Shown: positions 25,318 through 33,974 of the stretch, piece by piece | Position numbering within the stretch: position 1 is the stretch's first letter | Layout of the letters: the number at the start of each line of letters is the position of its first letter | Assembly (NCBI RefSeq): GCF_001277345.1 | Contig: NZ_LIUT01000003.1 | Location: 204,217-268,216, forward strand | DNA from: Paenibacillus solani | GTDB taxonomy: Bacteria > Bacillota > Bacilli > Paenibacillales > Paenibacillaceae | Direction: 5' to 3' | DNA length: 64,000 nt | Notes under the pieces: model-generated | Told to the model about the DNA's origin: nothing | The model's input: the letters and a program-made list of their open reading frames with translations, nothing else | Database searches by the model: none | Made by a program: the position numbers and the translations under genes

Positions 25318-26219
25318 GTCATCATTCGCCCGTTTCCCAGAAGTGCACTGCATTCAGGACAGCTGCAGCATACCTCAGCCCGATTATCAAAAATATGGGC
25401 CAGCGTCACGATTACAGGAAGCTCCGGCTGCCTCGTATGGATAATCATCCGGGCAGGTGACACAGCTATCAGTGTGCTAACAACCATATCCTCGATCTCC
25501 ATTTCCTGGTCAAGCCTTTCCATCACCAATCCGTCATCGCGCGGACGCTCAATCGGCCTGAGATTTCCATCCAGCAGCAGGAAATCTTCTTCTCCCTTGT
25601 GAATGACATGAACCAGGGGCATTTTGGGCTCCTGGAAGTACACAAAATACTTCAGCAAGCTTACGAATTCTTCATACTGTTGATCCAGCATAAATTCATC
25701 CACGGCATACTCCGCCATCTCGCGCAGCTCCTGTTCATAAGGCTGAAGCCGAAATGTCAGAAATCCATCGAGATTAAGCTCGGGGACTTCGTTAAGGCAT
25801 TGATATATGCCATCGGACAGCCTTCGTCTGCGGCTCATCATGAACTCACAGGAGGGACCTTCATTTTTTTGCAGGAGCATTAAAAACCATTGCAGAATTC
25901 TTCCTGCCTCATCCTCATCATCAAACTCGAATTCCGAGAACATTAACCGTGCAGCGATCTCCTGCTCTTTCTCTTCCATGATATAAGCAGTGATTGCTTC
26001 GGCGGTGAGTCGGCGCAGTGTGTCGGCTGATGCCGTCCAAGTGGACAGCGGAACCTTGCCGGAGCACGTCCACATTACGCGGTCATCCGAAGCGCTGAAC
26101 ATGAATTTCAGCTGCTTGCATTGTTTATGTAACTCTTTCTGCTTGTCTGTCATAATACGGTGAAACGCTTTTTTATCGTCTTCATTCCGTATGCCTGCAG
26201 ATACGCTGAACAGTTCCAT
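25314..26219 (-). CDS. ytxC: YtxC-like putative sporulation protein
   Basis: 301 residues. Matches the YtxC family in length and in the conserved C-terminal half (FLTFRLQPYEQELREMAEYAVDEFMLDQQYEEFVSLLKYFV). In Bacillus ytxC also lies directly upstream of thrS; it is linked to sporulation, with the biochemical role unknown. The C-terminus has a CSCPEC cysteine group. ATG at 26219 has AGGAG seven bases upstream. No signal peptide or clear TM segment. Confidence 0.85.
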   Translation of the reverse strand: MELFSVSAGIRNEDDKKAFHRIMTDKQKELHKQCKQLKFMFSASDDRVMWTCSGKVPLSTWTASADTLRRLTAEAITAYIMEEKEQEIAARLMFSEFEFDDEDEAGRILQWFLMLLQKNEGPSCEFMMSRRRRLSDGIYQCLNEVPELNLDGFLTFRLQPYEQELREMAEYAVDEFMLDQQYEEFVSLLKYFVYFQEPKMPLVHVIHKGEEDFLLLDGNLRPIERPRDDGLVMERLDQEMEIEDMVVSTLIAVSPARMIIHTRQPELPVIVTLAHIFDNRAEVCCSCPECSALLGNGRMMT

Positions 26220-26332
26220 GGAATCACTCCTTTCGAGTTCCCTCTTCAGTATATGGGGACCCGCTCGGGGATATACGGAACTCTTGCTTGGAAAAACAAG
26301 CAAGTCTAAAGGTGCAGAATTGGGGTTGTATC

Positions 26333-26369
26333 ATAAAAAGACGGGCCGATGGCTCGGCTCGTCTTTAGA
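26333..26369 (-). terminator. Terminator of mqnC
   Basis: AAAGACGAGCCGAG / CGGCCCGTCTTT stem followed by T5 on the minus strand. Confidence 0.8.
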
Positions 26370-26384
26370 AGATCGATTTATGGA

Positions 26385-27518
26385 TTAGTTCTGCATAACA
26401 AAGTCACGTTCAATCGTACTGTTATCTTCAAAAACGCGAAGGATATCATACCGCGTGTTGCGTTGAGCCGGAATGTTGCCGGTCTCACGGATCAATTGAA
26501 TGATCGATTCAATATTGACCTTATACACAGCACCAGCGGAAGAAACCACATTTTCCTCCATCATTGTGCTGCCGAAGTCATTACAGCCGTAGCTCAAGGA
26601 CAGCTTGCCGATCTCAGGTCCCATTGTTACCCAGGACGACTGCAGGTTCGGTACGTTATCGATCGCCAGGCGGCCAATCGCTACTGTCTTCAAGTATGCC
26701 TCCGGCGTTTCGCGTTCCCGCTTCAGATTCGTATTATCCGGTTGGAACGTGAACGGAATGAAGGCCAGGAAGCCTTTAGAGTCATAACCGTTCTGGATGC
26801 ACTCATCCTGCGCGTCACGCACGCGAAGCATATGCAGTGCACGCTCTTCCATCGTTTCGCCCAGACCGATTACCATGGTCGCTGTCGTATTCATGCCCAC
26901 TTTATGAGCTGTTTGCATGACATCCATCCATTGGCGCCATGTACCTTTCAGGCGGCTGACTTTTTTGCGAATGCGATCATCCAGGATCTCAGCACCGCCG
27001 CCAGGCAAGGAATCCAGTCCTGCCGAATGGAGCTCGCGCATCACTTCCTCGAGTGTCAGTCCCGAAATCTCCACCATTTTCATGATCTCAGCAGGGGAGA
27101 AGGAATGCATCGTAATATTAGGGAACCGCTTTTTAATGTTGCGCAGCAGATCCGTATAATAATTAAATGGCAGGTCAGGGTTAACTCCACCCTGCATAAG
27201 AATCTCCGTGCCGTTTACATCCTCGGTCTCCTGAATCTTCTGAAAGATCGTCTCATCCGGAAGAACATATCCTTCGGAGGATCCGGGTCTGCGATAAAAA
27301 GCACAGAAACGGCAGAAAACATCACAAATATTCGTGTAGTTAATATTTCGGCCGATCACAAACGTTGTTATAGGGTCCGGATGCAGACGCTTTGTCATCA
27401 CATTCGCCGCATGGCCTATTTTCTCAATTTCATCACTCTCAAAAAGCGCCACAGTATCTTCCAAGTTTAAACGCTCACCGCGTAAAGCCTTATCTAGTAT
27501 ACGGTCTACCGCACTCAT
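26385..27518 (-). CDS. mqnC: Cyclic dehypoxanthinyl futalosine synthase (radical SAM)
   Basis: 377 residues. It catalyses the radical cyclisation of dehypoxanthinyl futalosine in the futalosine pathway to menaquinone. The 4Fe-4S radical SAM motif is C65-x3-C69-x2-C72 in NICDVFCRFCAFYR; further family segments are LMQGGVNPDLPFNYY, HSFSPAEI and LDSLPGGGAEIL. ATG at 27518 has GGGAGG seven bases upstream. Its presence suggests that this organism uses the futalosine route, as known for many Paenibacillus, not the classical Men pathway of Bacillus subtilis; other mqn genes are not in the window. Confidence 0.95.
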   Translation of the reverse strand: MSAVDRILDKALRGERLNLEDTVALFESDEIEKIGHAANVMTKRLHPDPITTFVIGRNINYTNICDVFCRFCAFYRRPGSSEGYVLPDETIFQKIQETEDVNGTEILMQGGVNPDLPFNYYTDLLRNIKKRFPNITMHSFSPAEIMKMVEISGLTLEEVMRELHSAGLDSLPGGGAEILDDRIRKKVSRLKGTWRQWMDVMQTAHKVGMNTTATMVIGLGETMEERALHMLRVRDAQDECIQNGYDSKGFLAFIPFTFQPDNTNLKRERETPEAYLKTVAIGRLAIDNVPNLQSSWVTMGPEIGKLSLSYGCNDFGSTMMEENVVSSAGAVYKVNIESIIQLIRETGNIPAQRNTRYDILRVFEDNSTIERDFVMQN

Positions 27519-27601
27519 GTTGAAGCCTCCCAACTTAGGACAAAATAACAAATCACCAGTAAAAGTAAAACTATAACCTCTCTCATCCTACCACATTCCG
27601 G

Positions 27602-27636
27602 GATTAAAAACGACATCCCGTCCATGACGGGATGCC
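27602..27636 (-). terminator. Terminator of the met operon
   Basis: CATCCCGTC/GACGGGATG stem with TTTTT on the minus strand, about 60 bases after the metC stop. Confidence 0.85.
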
Positions 27637-27694
27637 AGAATTCATATCTATAGAGAGCGTTTGAACGTTCCGTTCAGCACTTCTTTCGTGCTCT

Positions 27695-28921
27695 TTAATA
27701 ACTCGCTGCAAAAGCACGGTCCAAATCGGCTATCAGATCATCTATATCCTCCAGCCCGACTGAGAACCGCAGCAATCCATCCGTAATTCCGCGTTCATGC
27801 CGAACCTGTGCGCCCATAGCCGCATGCGACATCATCGCCGGATAGGACAGGATGCTCTCCACGGCCCCCAGGCTGACCGCCACAAGCGGCAGCTTCACCT
27901 GATTCAGCACCTGCTTCGCCCGCTCGCCTGAGCCTACGTCAAAGGATACCACGGCACCATAGCCGCTGGACTGCTTCTCATGGACCTCGCGTCCCGGATG
28001 ATTCAATAAGCCGGGATAATACACATGTTCAATGTCGCTGCGACCCTGCAGCCAAGCTGCCAGTTTGGCTGCGCTTTGCTCAGAGTGGGCCATACGTGTG
28101 CTAAGCGTCTTCATTCCCCGCATGAGCAGCCAGGAATCCTGTGCGCCAAGCACGGTGCCGAGACCATTTTGCAGCTGCTTCAAACGTTCTCCCAGCTCCT
28201 CGGTTCTGGCAACAGCGAGACCTGCGAGCACATCGCTGTGTCCACCGAGAAATTTAGTTGCACTGTGAATGACAATATCTACGCCAAATTCAATCGGCCG
28301 CTGATAGAACGGCGTCATGAATGTATTATCAAGCAGCGTAAGAAGTCCTTGTTCCTGCGCCCATGCCGTTACAGCACCGATGTCGGTAATCTTGAGGGTC
28401 GGGTTCGAAGGGGTCTCCATATAGACTGCTTTTGTATTCGGTTTGAGCGCGCTCTTCACCTGATTCAGATCCGTCATATCCACGAATGTGCTCTCAATGC
28501 CCATACGGCTCAGGATGCTGGTCAACAGGCGGTAGGTTCCCCCGTACACATCTTCGGTCACGATCATGTGATCGCCTGCCGAGAGCAGCATGAACGAGCT
28601 CGAGATCGCCGCCATCCCGGAAGCATAAGCGAAACCACGTACGCCTCCTTCCAGAAGCGCAATATAGTCCTCCAGCGCCTGCCGCGTCGGATTGCCGGAA
28701 CGGCTGTAATCATGCAGAGGCGGGTTATAGATATCATCATGATGAAACGTCGAAGCTTGATAGATAGGAACGCTGGAAGCTCCCGTCGCCCGGTCGATTT
28801 CTCCGCCGAAATGAAGTAATTTCGTTTCAAAACGGAGATCATCATCTTGATTATCTTTTTGTGCCGCTGACCATTTCTTGCTTTGGGTTTCCAGTCCTGA
28901 CGGACCTTTGTCTATACTCAT
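27695..28921 (-). CDS. metC: Cystathionine beta-lyase (MetC-like trans-sulfuration enzyme)
   Basis: 408 residues. Cys/Met metabolism PLP enzyme; the PLP lysine is in VIHSATKFLGGHSDVLAG, with YSRSGNPTR and LLDNTFMTPF upstream. It splits cystathionine to homocysteine, ammonia and pyruvate. An N-terminal extension of about 30 polar residues precedes the core. The start codon overlaps the metI stop (ATGA), so translation is coupled, giving the metI-metC order known from Bacillus. MetB-, MetC- and MetZ-type members cannot be separated with certainty by eye; the operon position decides the call. Confidence 0.88.
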   Translation of the reverse strand: MSIDKGPSGLETQSKKWSAAQKDNQDDDLRFETKLLHFGGEIDRATGASSVPIYQASTFHHDDIYNPPLHDYSRSGNPTRQALEDYIALLEGGVRGFAYASGMAAISSSFMLLSAGDHMIVTEDVYGGTYRLLTSILSRMGIESTFVDMTDLNQVKSALKPNTKAVYMETPSNPTLKITDIGAVTAWAQEQGLLTLLDNTFMTPFYQRPIEFGVDIVIHSATKFLGGHSDVLAGLAVARTEELGERLKQLQNGLGTVLGAQDSWLLMRGMKTLSTRMAHSEQSAAKLAAWLQGRSDIEHVYYPGLLNHPGREVHEKQSSGYGAVVSFDVGSGERAKQVLNQVKLPLVAVSLGAVESILSYPAMMSHAAMGAQVRHERGITDGLLRFSVGLEDIDDLIADLDRAFAASY

Positions 28922-30102
28922 TCCCCAGCGCTCCCTTCCACTTCAGCGATAGCCGCGCCCAGCGCAGCATCCAGATCCGCAATCAGGTCATCCACATGTT
29001 CAATGCCAACTGAGAATCGGAGCAAGCGGTCATCCACACCGATCGCTTCCCGAATCTCTAGCGGAATATCCGCATGGGTTTGCACCGCGGGGTAAGTCAT
29101 CAGGGACTCGACGCCCCCCAGACTTTCTGCGAATGCTATCAGCTTCACATGTCGCAGCACAGGCTCCACATAGCGGGCATCCTTTACTTTGAAGGAGAAG
29201 ATGCCGGTATTGCCGCTGGATTGGCGATTCTGAATCTCATGCCCCGGATGATCCGGCAGGGCAGGATAATATACGTTCTCTATTGCTGGATGAGTTGTTA
29301 AGAATGTGGCTACAGCGGTTGCGTTTCTTTCATGCGCATCCATGCGAAGGGCGAGTGTCTTCATCCCCCTCATAAGCTGATAAGAATCAGAAGGGCTCAA
29401 TACTGCGCCAATGGAGTTGTGAAGAAACGCCATTTCCTCTGACAACTCTTTACCCTTCGTGACGATAATGCCGGCAAGCACATCATTATGTCCTCCCAGA
29501 TATTTAGTGGCGCTATGTATGACAATGTCTGCGCCCAGCTCGATCGGTCTCTGAAAATACGGAGTGAGAAGTGTGTTATCTACGATGCTGATCAGTTGAT
29601 GATGCCTTGCCCACGTACAGACTGCTTCCAGATCTGTAATCATCATGAGCGGGTTGGTCGGTGTTTCAATGAAGACCGCTTTTGTGTTGGGTCGTCTGGA
29701 TCCTTCGAGTGCATCCAGATCATTCGTATCCACATAGGTTGCGGAGACGCCGAACTTTGCCATGATTCGTTCAAGCAACCGGTAAGTTCCGCCATACAGG
29801 TCCAACGATACAATCAAATGATCACCTTGACCGAACAATGCGAAAATGGTCTGCAAGGCAGCCATGCCTGAGCTGCAAGCAAAGCCGGCATCCCCGGATT
29901 CCAACTCCGCGCAGGCCTCTTCCAGCACGGATCGCGTCGGATTCTTCGTACGGGAATAATCAAATCCCGTGCTCTGACCTAACTTTGGATGACGATAGGC
30001 AGTAGCCTGATAAATTGGAAAGGTCACCGCTCCCGTAACCGGTTCTTGCACCGATCCAATCTGGGCAAGCCTGCTCTCTATATTCAACGATTTCTTCTCC
30101 AT
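28918..30102 (-). CDS. metI: Cystathionine gamma-synthase / O-acetylhomoserine thiolyase (MetI-like)
   Basis: 394 residues. Same PLP family as its neighbour: YSRTKNPTRS, IVDNTLLTPY, and the PLP lysine in VIHSATKYLGGHNDVLAG. It uses O-acetylhomoserine made by MetA with cysteine (or sulfide) to build cystathionine (or homocysteine). ATG at 30102 has AGGAGG nine bases upstream, with a GTG one codon earlier as alternative. It sits 23 bases after metA in an operon under a SAM riboswitch. Confidence 0.9.
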   Translation of the reverse strand: MEKKSLNIESRLAQIGSVQEPVTGAVTFPIYQATAYRHPKLGQSTGFDYSRTKNPTRSVLEEACAELESGDAGFACSSGMAALQTIFALFGQGDHLIVSLDLYGGTYRLLERIMAKFGVSATYVDTNDLDALEGSRRPNTKAVFIETPTNPLMMITDLEAVCTWARHHQLISIVDNTLLTPYFQRPIELGADIVIHSATKYLGGHNDVLAGIIVTKGKELSEEMAFLHNSIGAVLSPSDSYQLMRGMKTLALRMDAHERNATAVATFLTTHPAIENVYYPALPDHPGHEIQNRQSSGNTGIFSFKVKDARYVEPVLRHVKLIAFAESLGGVESLMTYPAVQTHADIPLEIREAIGVDDRLLRFSVGIEHVDDLIADLDAALGAAIAEVEGSAGE

Positions 30103-30125
30103 CACATATTTCCTCCTATACGCTG

Positions 30126-31043
30126 CTATATTTGCGGACCAATATCATATGGCGTTTCTTGATATACATAGTAATTGAGCCAATTAGTAAATAATAAATT
30201 TGCATGCGCACGCCATATGGACGGAGGCGTTCTAGTTGGATCATCATTCGGGTAATAGTTGCGAGGCAGCGTGATGTCCATTCCCTTGGCAACATCACGG
30301 TCGTACTCCCACTTGAGCGAGTCTGCATCATACTCGGAATGCCCTGTGGCAAAAATCTGTTTTCCGTCCCGACTTGCAACCAAATAAATGCCTGCTTCCT
30401 CCGACTCGGACAGGATGACCAAATCGTCAATTCCTGTAATGTCTTCGCGCCGAACCTCCGTATGACGGGAATGCGGAACAAAGAACATTTCATCAAAGCC
30501 GCGGAGCAGCTTGGTACAGGGTTCATTAATCGTGTGCGGAAAAACGCCAAAGCATTTCTCTTCCAGGCTGTATTTCGGCACGCCGTAATGGTAATAAAGG
30601 CCGGCCTGCGAAGCCCAGCATATATGCAAAGTGGAGGTAACATGAGTCTTGCTCCATTCAAAAATCTCAGTAAGCTCATTCCAGTAATTCACTTCTTCAA
30701 ACTCCAGCTGCTCCACCGGGGCTCCTGTAATGATCATGCCGTCAAAGCGACGATTCTTCACTTCTTCAAAGGTTTTGTAAAAAGACTCCAGATGCTCAGC
30801 TGAAGTATTCTTCGAAACATGGGAGCCCGGATGAAGAAGGACAACATCCACTTGGAGGGGGGAGTTGCCGATCAACCGCAGCAGTTGAGTTTCTGTCGTT
30901 TCCTTGGTTGGCATCAAGTTAAGAATAGCGATCCGCAATGGGCGGATATCCTGTTGGAACGCATGACTCTCATCCATTACAAATATGTTCTCTCCAGCCA
31001 GAACTTCCTTGGCCGGCAAGGCATCCGGAATTTTTATTGGCAT
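30126..31043 (-). CDS. metA: Homoserine O-acetyltransferase (MetA family)
   Basis: 305 residues. First committed step of methionine synthesis. Catalytic C142 lies in LHICWASQAGLYYHYG, and the His/Glu pair near SRHTEVR and TGHSEYD. The residue that sets acyl-donor choice, position 111, is glutamate (TGAPVEQLEF); Glu111 marks acetyl-CoA use (as in Bacillus cereus MetA), whereas E. coli MetA has glycine and uses succinyl-CoA. It is the first gene of the metA-metI-metC operon and lies directly behind the SAM riboswitch. Confidence 0.95.
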   Translation of the reverse strand: MPIKIPDALPAKEVLAGENIFVMDESHAFQQDIRPLRIAILNLMPTKETTETQLLRLIGNSPLQVDVVLLHPGSHVSKNTSAEHLESFYKTFEEVKNRRFDGMIITGAPVEQLEFEEVNYWNELTEIFEWSKTHVTSTLHICWASQAGLYYHYGVPKYSLEEKCFGVFPHTINEPCTKLLRGFDEMFFVPHSRHTEVRREDITGIDDLVILSESEEAGIYLVASRDGKQIFATGHSEYDADSLKWEYDRDVAKGMDITLPRNYYPNDDPTRTPPSIWRAHANLLFTNWLNYYVYQETPYDIGPQI

Positions 31044-31120
31044 TATGGCTCACTCCTTCGAATTATGAAATGATACATGCTTAAGCTGTGAGATTGGGCG
31101 ATAAATGTGTATATATGAAA

Positions 31121-31305
31121 GATGACCTTTCTCGCTTGGAGAAAGGTCATCATTTACGTATCATAATGCGCCTCTCTCATCTGTCAGGCTATACAACCAT
31201 TACGTGAATCGTTGTATCTCCTGCAAGAATTAGCACCGTACGATGTTGCTGCCGGTTGCCGGGTTTCATAGGGCTAGTCCCTCCACCTGCTCTTGATAAG
31301 ATTTC
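31121..31305 (-). promoter_or_regulatory. SAM-I riboswitch (S-box) of the metA operon
   Basis: Minus-strand aptamer from about 31305 to 31165 with the conserved CTTATCAAGAG, GTGGAGGGACT, ATGAAACCCGGCAACC, GGTGCTAATTC and GACAGATGAG. It is followed by a 13-bp hairpin GATGACCTTTCTC/GAGAAAGGTCATC (31121-31151) as probable expression platform. SAM should cause premature termination. Confidence 0.93.
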
Positions 31306-31348
31306 GCTGTATTCAGTTGTTTTCGAAATTTGTTCGTAATTGATACTT

Positions 31349-31377
31349 ACTTTAAATCATCCACCATTGTTCGTCAA
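31349..31377 (-). promoter_or_regulatory. Promoter of the met operon
   Basis: Minus-strand TTGACG (31372-31377), 17-base spacer, TAAAGT (31349-31354), placed about 45 bases before the riboswitch. Confidence 0.65.
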
Positions 31378-31466
31378 GATCCTTTTCTACGGTACATCCG
31401 CCCAACACATAACACGGTAGACCTCCATACCCTGTATGATAGCTCTTGACTGGTCTGGATTTCAAC

Positions 31467-31495
31467 TTGAAAGGTCCCAAACCCAGCGGTATACT
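31467..31495 (+). promoter_or_regulatory. Promoter of the corA transcript
   Basis: TTGAAA (31467-31472), 17-base spacer, TATACT (31490-31495); implies a leader of about 250 nt before corA. Confidence 0.6.
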
Positions 31496-31541
31496 AGACA
31501 AGTGCTGTTAAAAAACGAGTATGAAAGAGGTGACATGAAAG

Positions 31542-31646
31542 ATGGACGGTGACCCGAGTCAGAAACTGGATGCACAAGATGCACAACCGCATAGGATTAA
31601 GATCAGCTTACCGGCGAAGGGCAGCGTTATTTTTCATGCGCTTTGA
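31542..31646 (+). CDS. Possible small upstream reading frame (34 aa) in the corA leader
   Basis: ATG frame of 34 codons with GAGGTG nine bases upstream; the peptide is polar at first and ends IKISLPAKGSVIFHAL. It lies inside the corA leader, 105 bases before the corA ATG. It could be a small protein or a regulatory leader peptide. The following stretch (31648-31740) contains small inverted repeats (GCCC...GGGC, CTGCTT/AAGCAG). Not recognised. Confidence 0.35.
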   Translation: MDGDPSQKLDAQDAQPHRIKISLPAKGSVIFHAL

Positions 31647-31751
31647 TTCTTGCTCTTCATTTCTAGAACATGCCCGTATACCGGTGGGCTGATATCCTGT
31701 GCCTTTACTGCTTAACCAAGCAGCTTGTAATTGACAAAGGAGTGATATCAG

Positions 31752-32687
31752 ATGAAAATCCGGTTGGTCGATTCGGGCGTATTTACACCTGTTGAAGACA
31801 TCCAAATGACACTGACACCTCCAGCTAGCGGCTTCTACTGGCTGGATGCGGACGTGGATGATTTAGCCGAACTACAGCCCCTCTTCTCCCTTCATGATCT
31901 TGCTGTGGAGGACTGCCTTAGTGAAGAGGAGCAGCGCCCCAAACTCGAAATTTATGAGAACCACTATTTTATTGTCGTGAACAGCATCCGCTTTGATGAC
32001 GAAGAAATATTCCTTCGTGCATTGAACGTTTTCCTGGGCAGACATTTTATAATAACGGTAACCAAGCAGAAGATCCATGAGCTTCGTTCCGTCAAGCCGC
32101 TCCTGTGGGAGGATGAAGTCAGTACACCTGACCGTTTCCTCTATCTGTTGATCGACCTCGTCACAGACAACTACTTCACTGTCGGAGACCGGATCGAAGC
32201 ACGGATCGAAAAACTGGAAGAGGATATCCTGATGCATACCAAGAAATCCCACCTGAGCGAAATTATTGGTCTTCGCAGTGAAATTCTGTGGCTTAAGAAA
32301 GTGCTTGGACCGCAGAAGGAAGTTATCAATACGCTTAACAAAAAAGACCTCCGGCTGATCGATGATCAGCTGCAAAAATATTTCAGCGACATCTATGAAA
32401 ATGCCGTTAAAATTTCCGAAACCTTCGAGACCTATCGGGATCTCATGGGTAACCTTCGCGAGGCATATCAATCCAGTATCGCCAATCGGGCCAACGAAAT
32501 TATGCGTGTGTTTACAGCTATTACAACCATCTTCATTCCGCTGACGCTCATTACGGGCATCTACGGCATGAACTTTACAAATATGCCTGAACTCGACTGG
32601 AAATATTCATACTATGTGGTACTCGGCATCATGATTTCTGCCGGTGCTCTCATGTTTTATCTGTTCCGTAAGAAAGACTGGATATGA
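31752..32687 (+). CDS. corA: Magnesium/cobalt transporter CorA
   Basis: 311 residues. Long soluble N-terminal domain with acidic and helical regions, then two C-terminal TM helices and the signature GMN in ITGIYGMNFTNMPEL, which forms the pore entrance of the pentameric channel. The last residues FYLFRKKDWI are the basic tail. It imports magnesium across the cell membrane. AAGGAG lies nine bases before the ATG. It is read on the plus strand, divergent from the met operon. Confidence 0.96.
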   Translation: MKIRLVDSGVFTPVEDIQMTLTPPASGFYWLDADVDDLAELQPLFSLHDLAVEDCLSEEEQRPKLEIYENHYFIVVNSIRFDDEEIFLRALNVFLGRHFIITVTKQKIHELRSVKPLLWEDEVSTPDRFLYLLIDLVTDNYFTVGDRIEARIEKLEEDILMHTKKSHLSEIIGLRSEILWLKKVLGPQKEVINTLNKKDLRLIDDQLQKYFSDIYENAVKISETFETYRDLMGNLREAYQSSIANRANEIMRVFTAITTIFIPLTLITGIYGMNFTNMPELDWKYSYYVVLGIMISAGALMFYLFRKKDWI

Positions 32688-32718
32688 TATGCACTTCATC
32701 CAGACTTGCAGACATCAT

Positions 32719-32760
32719 CAGGCCAGGTTCCCTTGCTACAAGGAGAACCTGGCCTGATTT
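32719..32760 (+). terminator. Hairpin after corA
   Basis: Perfect 12-bp stem CAGGCCAGGTTC/GAACCTGGCCTG followed by a short T stretch; may serve both corA and the convergent HRDC gene. Confidence 0.7.
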
Positions 32761-32773
32761 ATGTACGTTAGAT

Positions 32774-33799
32774 TTAGCTCATCTTTACTTTGCTGGCCTC
32801 TGCCCTTCGGAACCGAATGCGCAGCAAGCGCAGCCGCTCATATAACTTCTCCGTCCCGCCAATTTCCTCGGCTTCTCCCTTCTCGGTTTGTGCTTGTCCA
32901 TATACCCGCTGTAATACCGGTTTTAAAAAAGTGTCACCCAGCTCTTCAAAAGCACGCCATACCGTTGCCTGCTCTGTTTCTGTAATTGCACTCAATTCAA
33001 TCTGCAGCAGCTGTTCTGTATCATAACCTTCCTTCTCAAGTCCTTCCAATTCCTCAACCAGATCCCGACGCGACAGCGAAGTACGTTCTTCCAGATGGGC
33101 CAGCGACGCTCCTTCAGCAATACCAAGGAGCATCGTGCGGCGGATTTGGAAGCGTTCCAGTTCCTGCTTGTATTTCTGTTCTTTCTGTTTATACAGCCAG
33201 GATAAGAACACTTCTTCAGATAGCTGCGAATATACCCAATCCAATGGAAATGAGGTCGTTCGTTCAATCTTCGACGTTATTTCAAGCCATTCTGCCCCGT
33301 GTTCCGAAGCCTTACTAGTTCCTATTCCCGGAAGCTGAAGGAGTTCCTCCTCCGTCTGGGGAATAAACGCGCTAATCATGCGCAGAACCCGATTGCTGGC
33401 AATAAAATAAGGGGCCTTCCTGCCGGATGCCGCCTTTCTCCTGCGCCAGGCGCACAACTCTGTATACAGCTCCTCCGAGCCATACAGCTCACTATAGCAC
33501 TGCAGTTTCTGGCTCACCTGGCTCTTGCCCCCATTCTCGCCTGATTCATGAAACACTCCCTCAATCAGCGGCCGGAAGCCTTCACCCAGCTTCTTCGCCA
33601 ATTGATGCCGATACACGCATAACAACTCATTCCATGAATTTCCTTCATACCACTCCTCATCGAAAAAGTCGCCTTCTTGCTCGATACTCCGCCAACCGAG
33701 CCGCCACCCCCCCTCTTCTTCGCCGATCCATACTTGAGCAGACCGGGCATGACCTGACTCATCCGCCCCGCTCATCTGATTCATGAATACAATTTGCAT
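32774..33799 (-). CDS. HRDC-domain protein
   Basis: 341 residues. The middle part (about 110-175) is an HRDC domain as in RecQ and RNase D: LYTELCAWRRRKA...APYFIASNRVLRMISAFIPQTEEELLQLPGIGTSKASEHG. The N-terminal 100 residues and the helical C-terminus are not recognised; no helicase or nuclease motifs are present, so it probably binds nucleic acid without cutting or unwinding it. RBS AGGAGG ten bases before the ATG. Convergent with corA. Confidence 0.85.
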   Translation of the reverse strand: MQIVFMNQMSGADESGHARSAQVWIGEEEGGWRLGWRSIEQEGDFFDEEWYEGNSWNELLCVYRHQLAKKLGEGFRPLIEGVFHESGENGGKSQVSQKLQCYSELYGSEELYTELCAWRRRKAASGRKAPYFIASNRVLRMISAFIPQTEEELLQLPGIGTSKASEHGAEWLEITSKIERTTSFPLDWVYSQLSEEVFLSWLYKQKEQKYKQELERFQIRRTMLLGIAEGASLAHLEERTSLSRRDLVEELEGLEKEGYDTEQLLQIELSAITETEQATVWRAFEELGDTFLKPVLQRVYGQAQTEKGEAEEIGGTEKLYERLRLLRIRFRRAEASKVKMS

Positions 33800-33847
33800 T
33801 CCCTGTTACCTCCTGTTTACTCAATCAGCATAACGACAAAACCACGC

Positions 33848-33889
33848 AAAAAAGCACCTTTCCTCCGCCGCAGCGTCAAGAAAGGTGCT
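33848..33889 (-). terminator. Terminator of the ROK kinase gene
   Basis: AAGCACCTTTC/GAAAGGTGCTT stem with T6 on the minus strand. Confidence 0.85.
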
Positions 33890-33974
33890 TCCCATTCCAC
33901 ATGTTATACTGTTGCATCTATAATACCATAATTTGACATGGAATCAAGCGCTTTTGTGCCATTCTATATAGAGG

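Noticed and set aside
26349..27470. Plus-strand frame of 373 codons opposite mqnC
   Set aside because: Antisense shadow of a well-supported radical SAM gene; no expression signals.
31500..31751. M-box (ykoK) magnesium riboswitch upstream of corA
   Set aside because: The conserved M-box segments (GGTGAGGCTCC, CGCTGCC) are not present.
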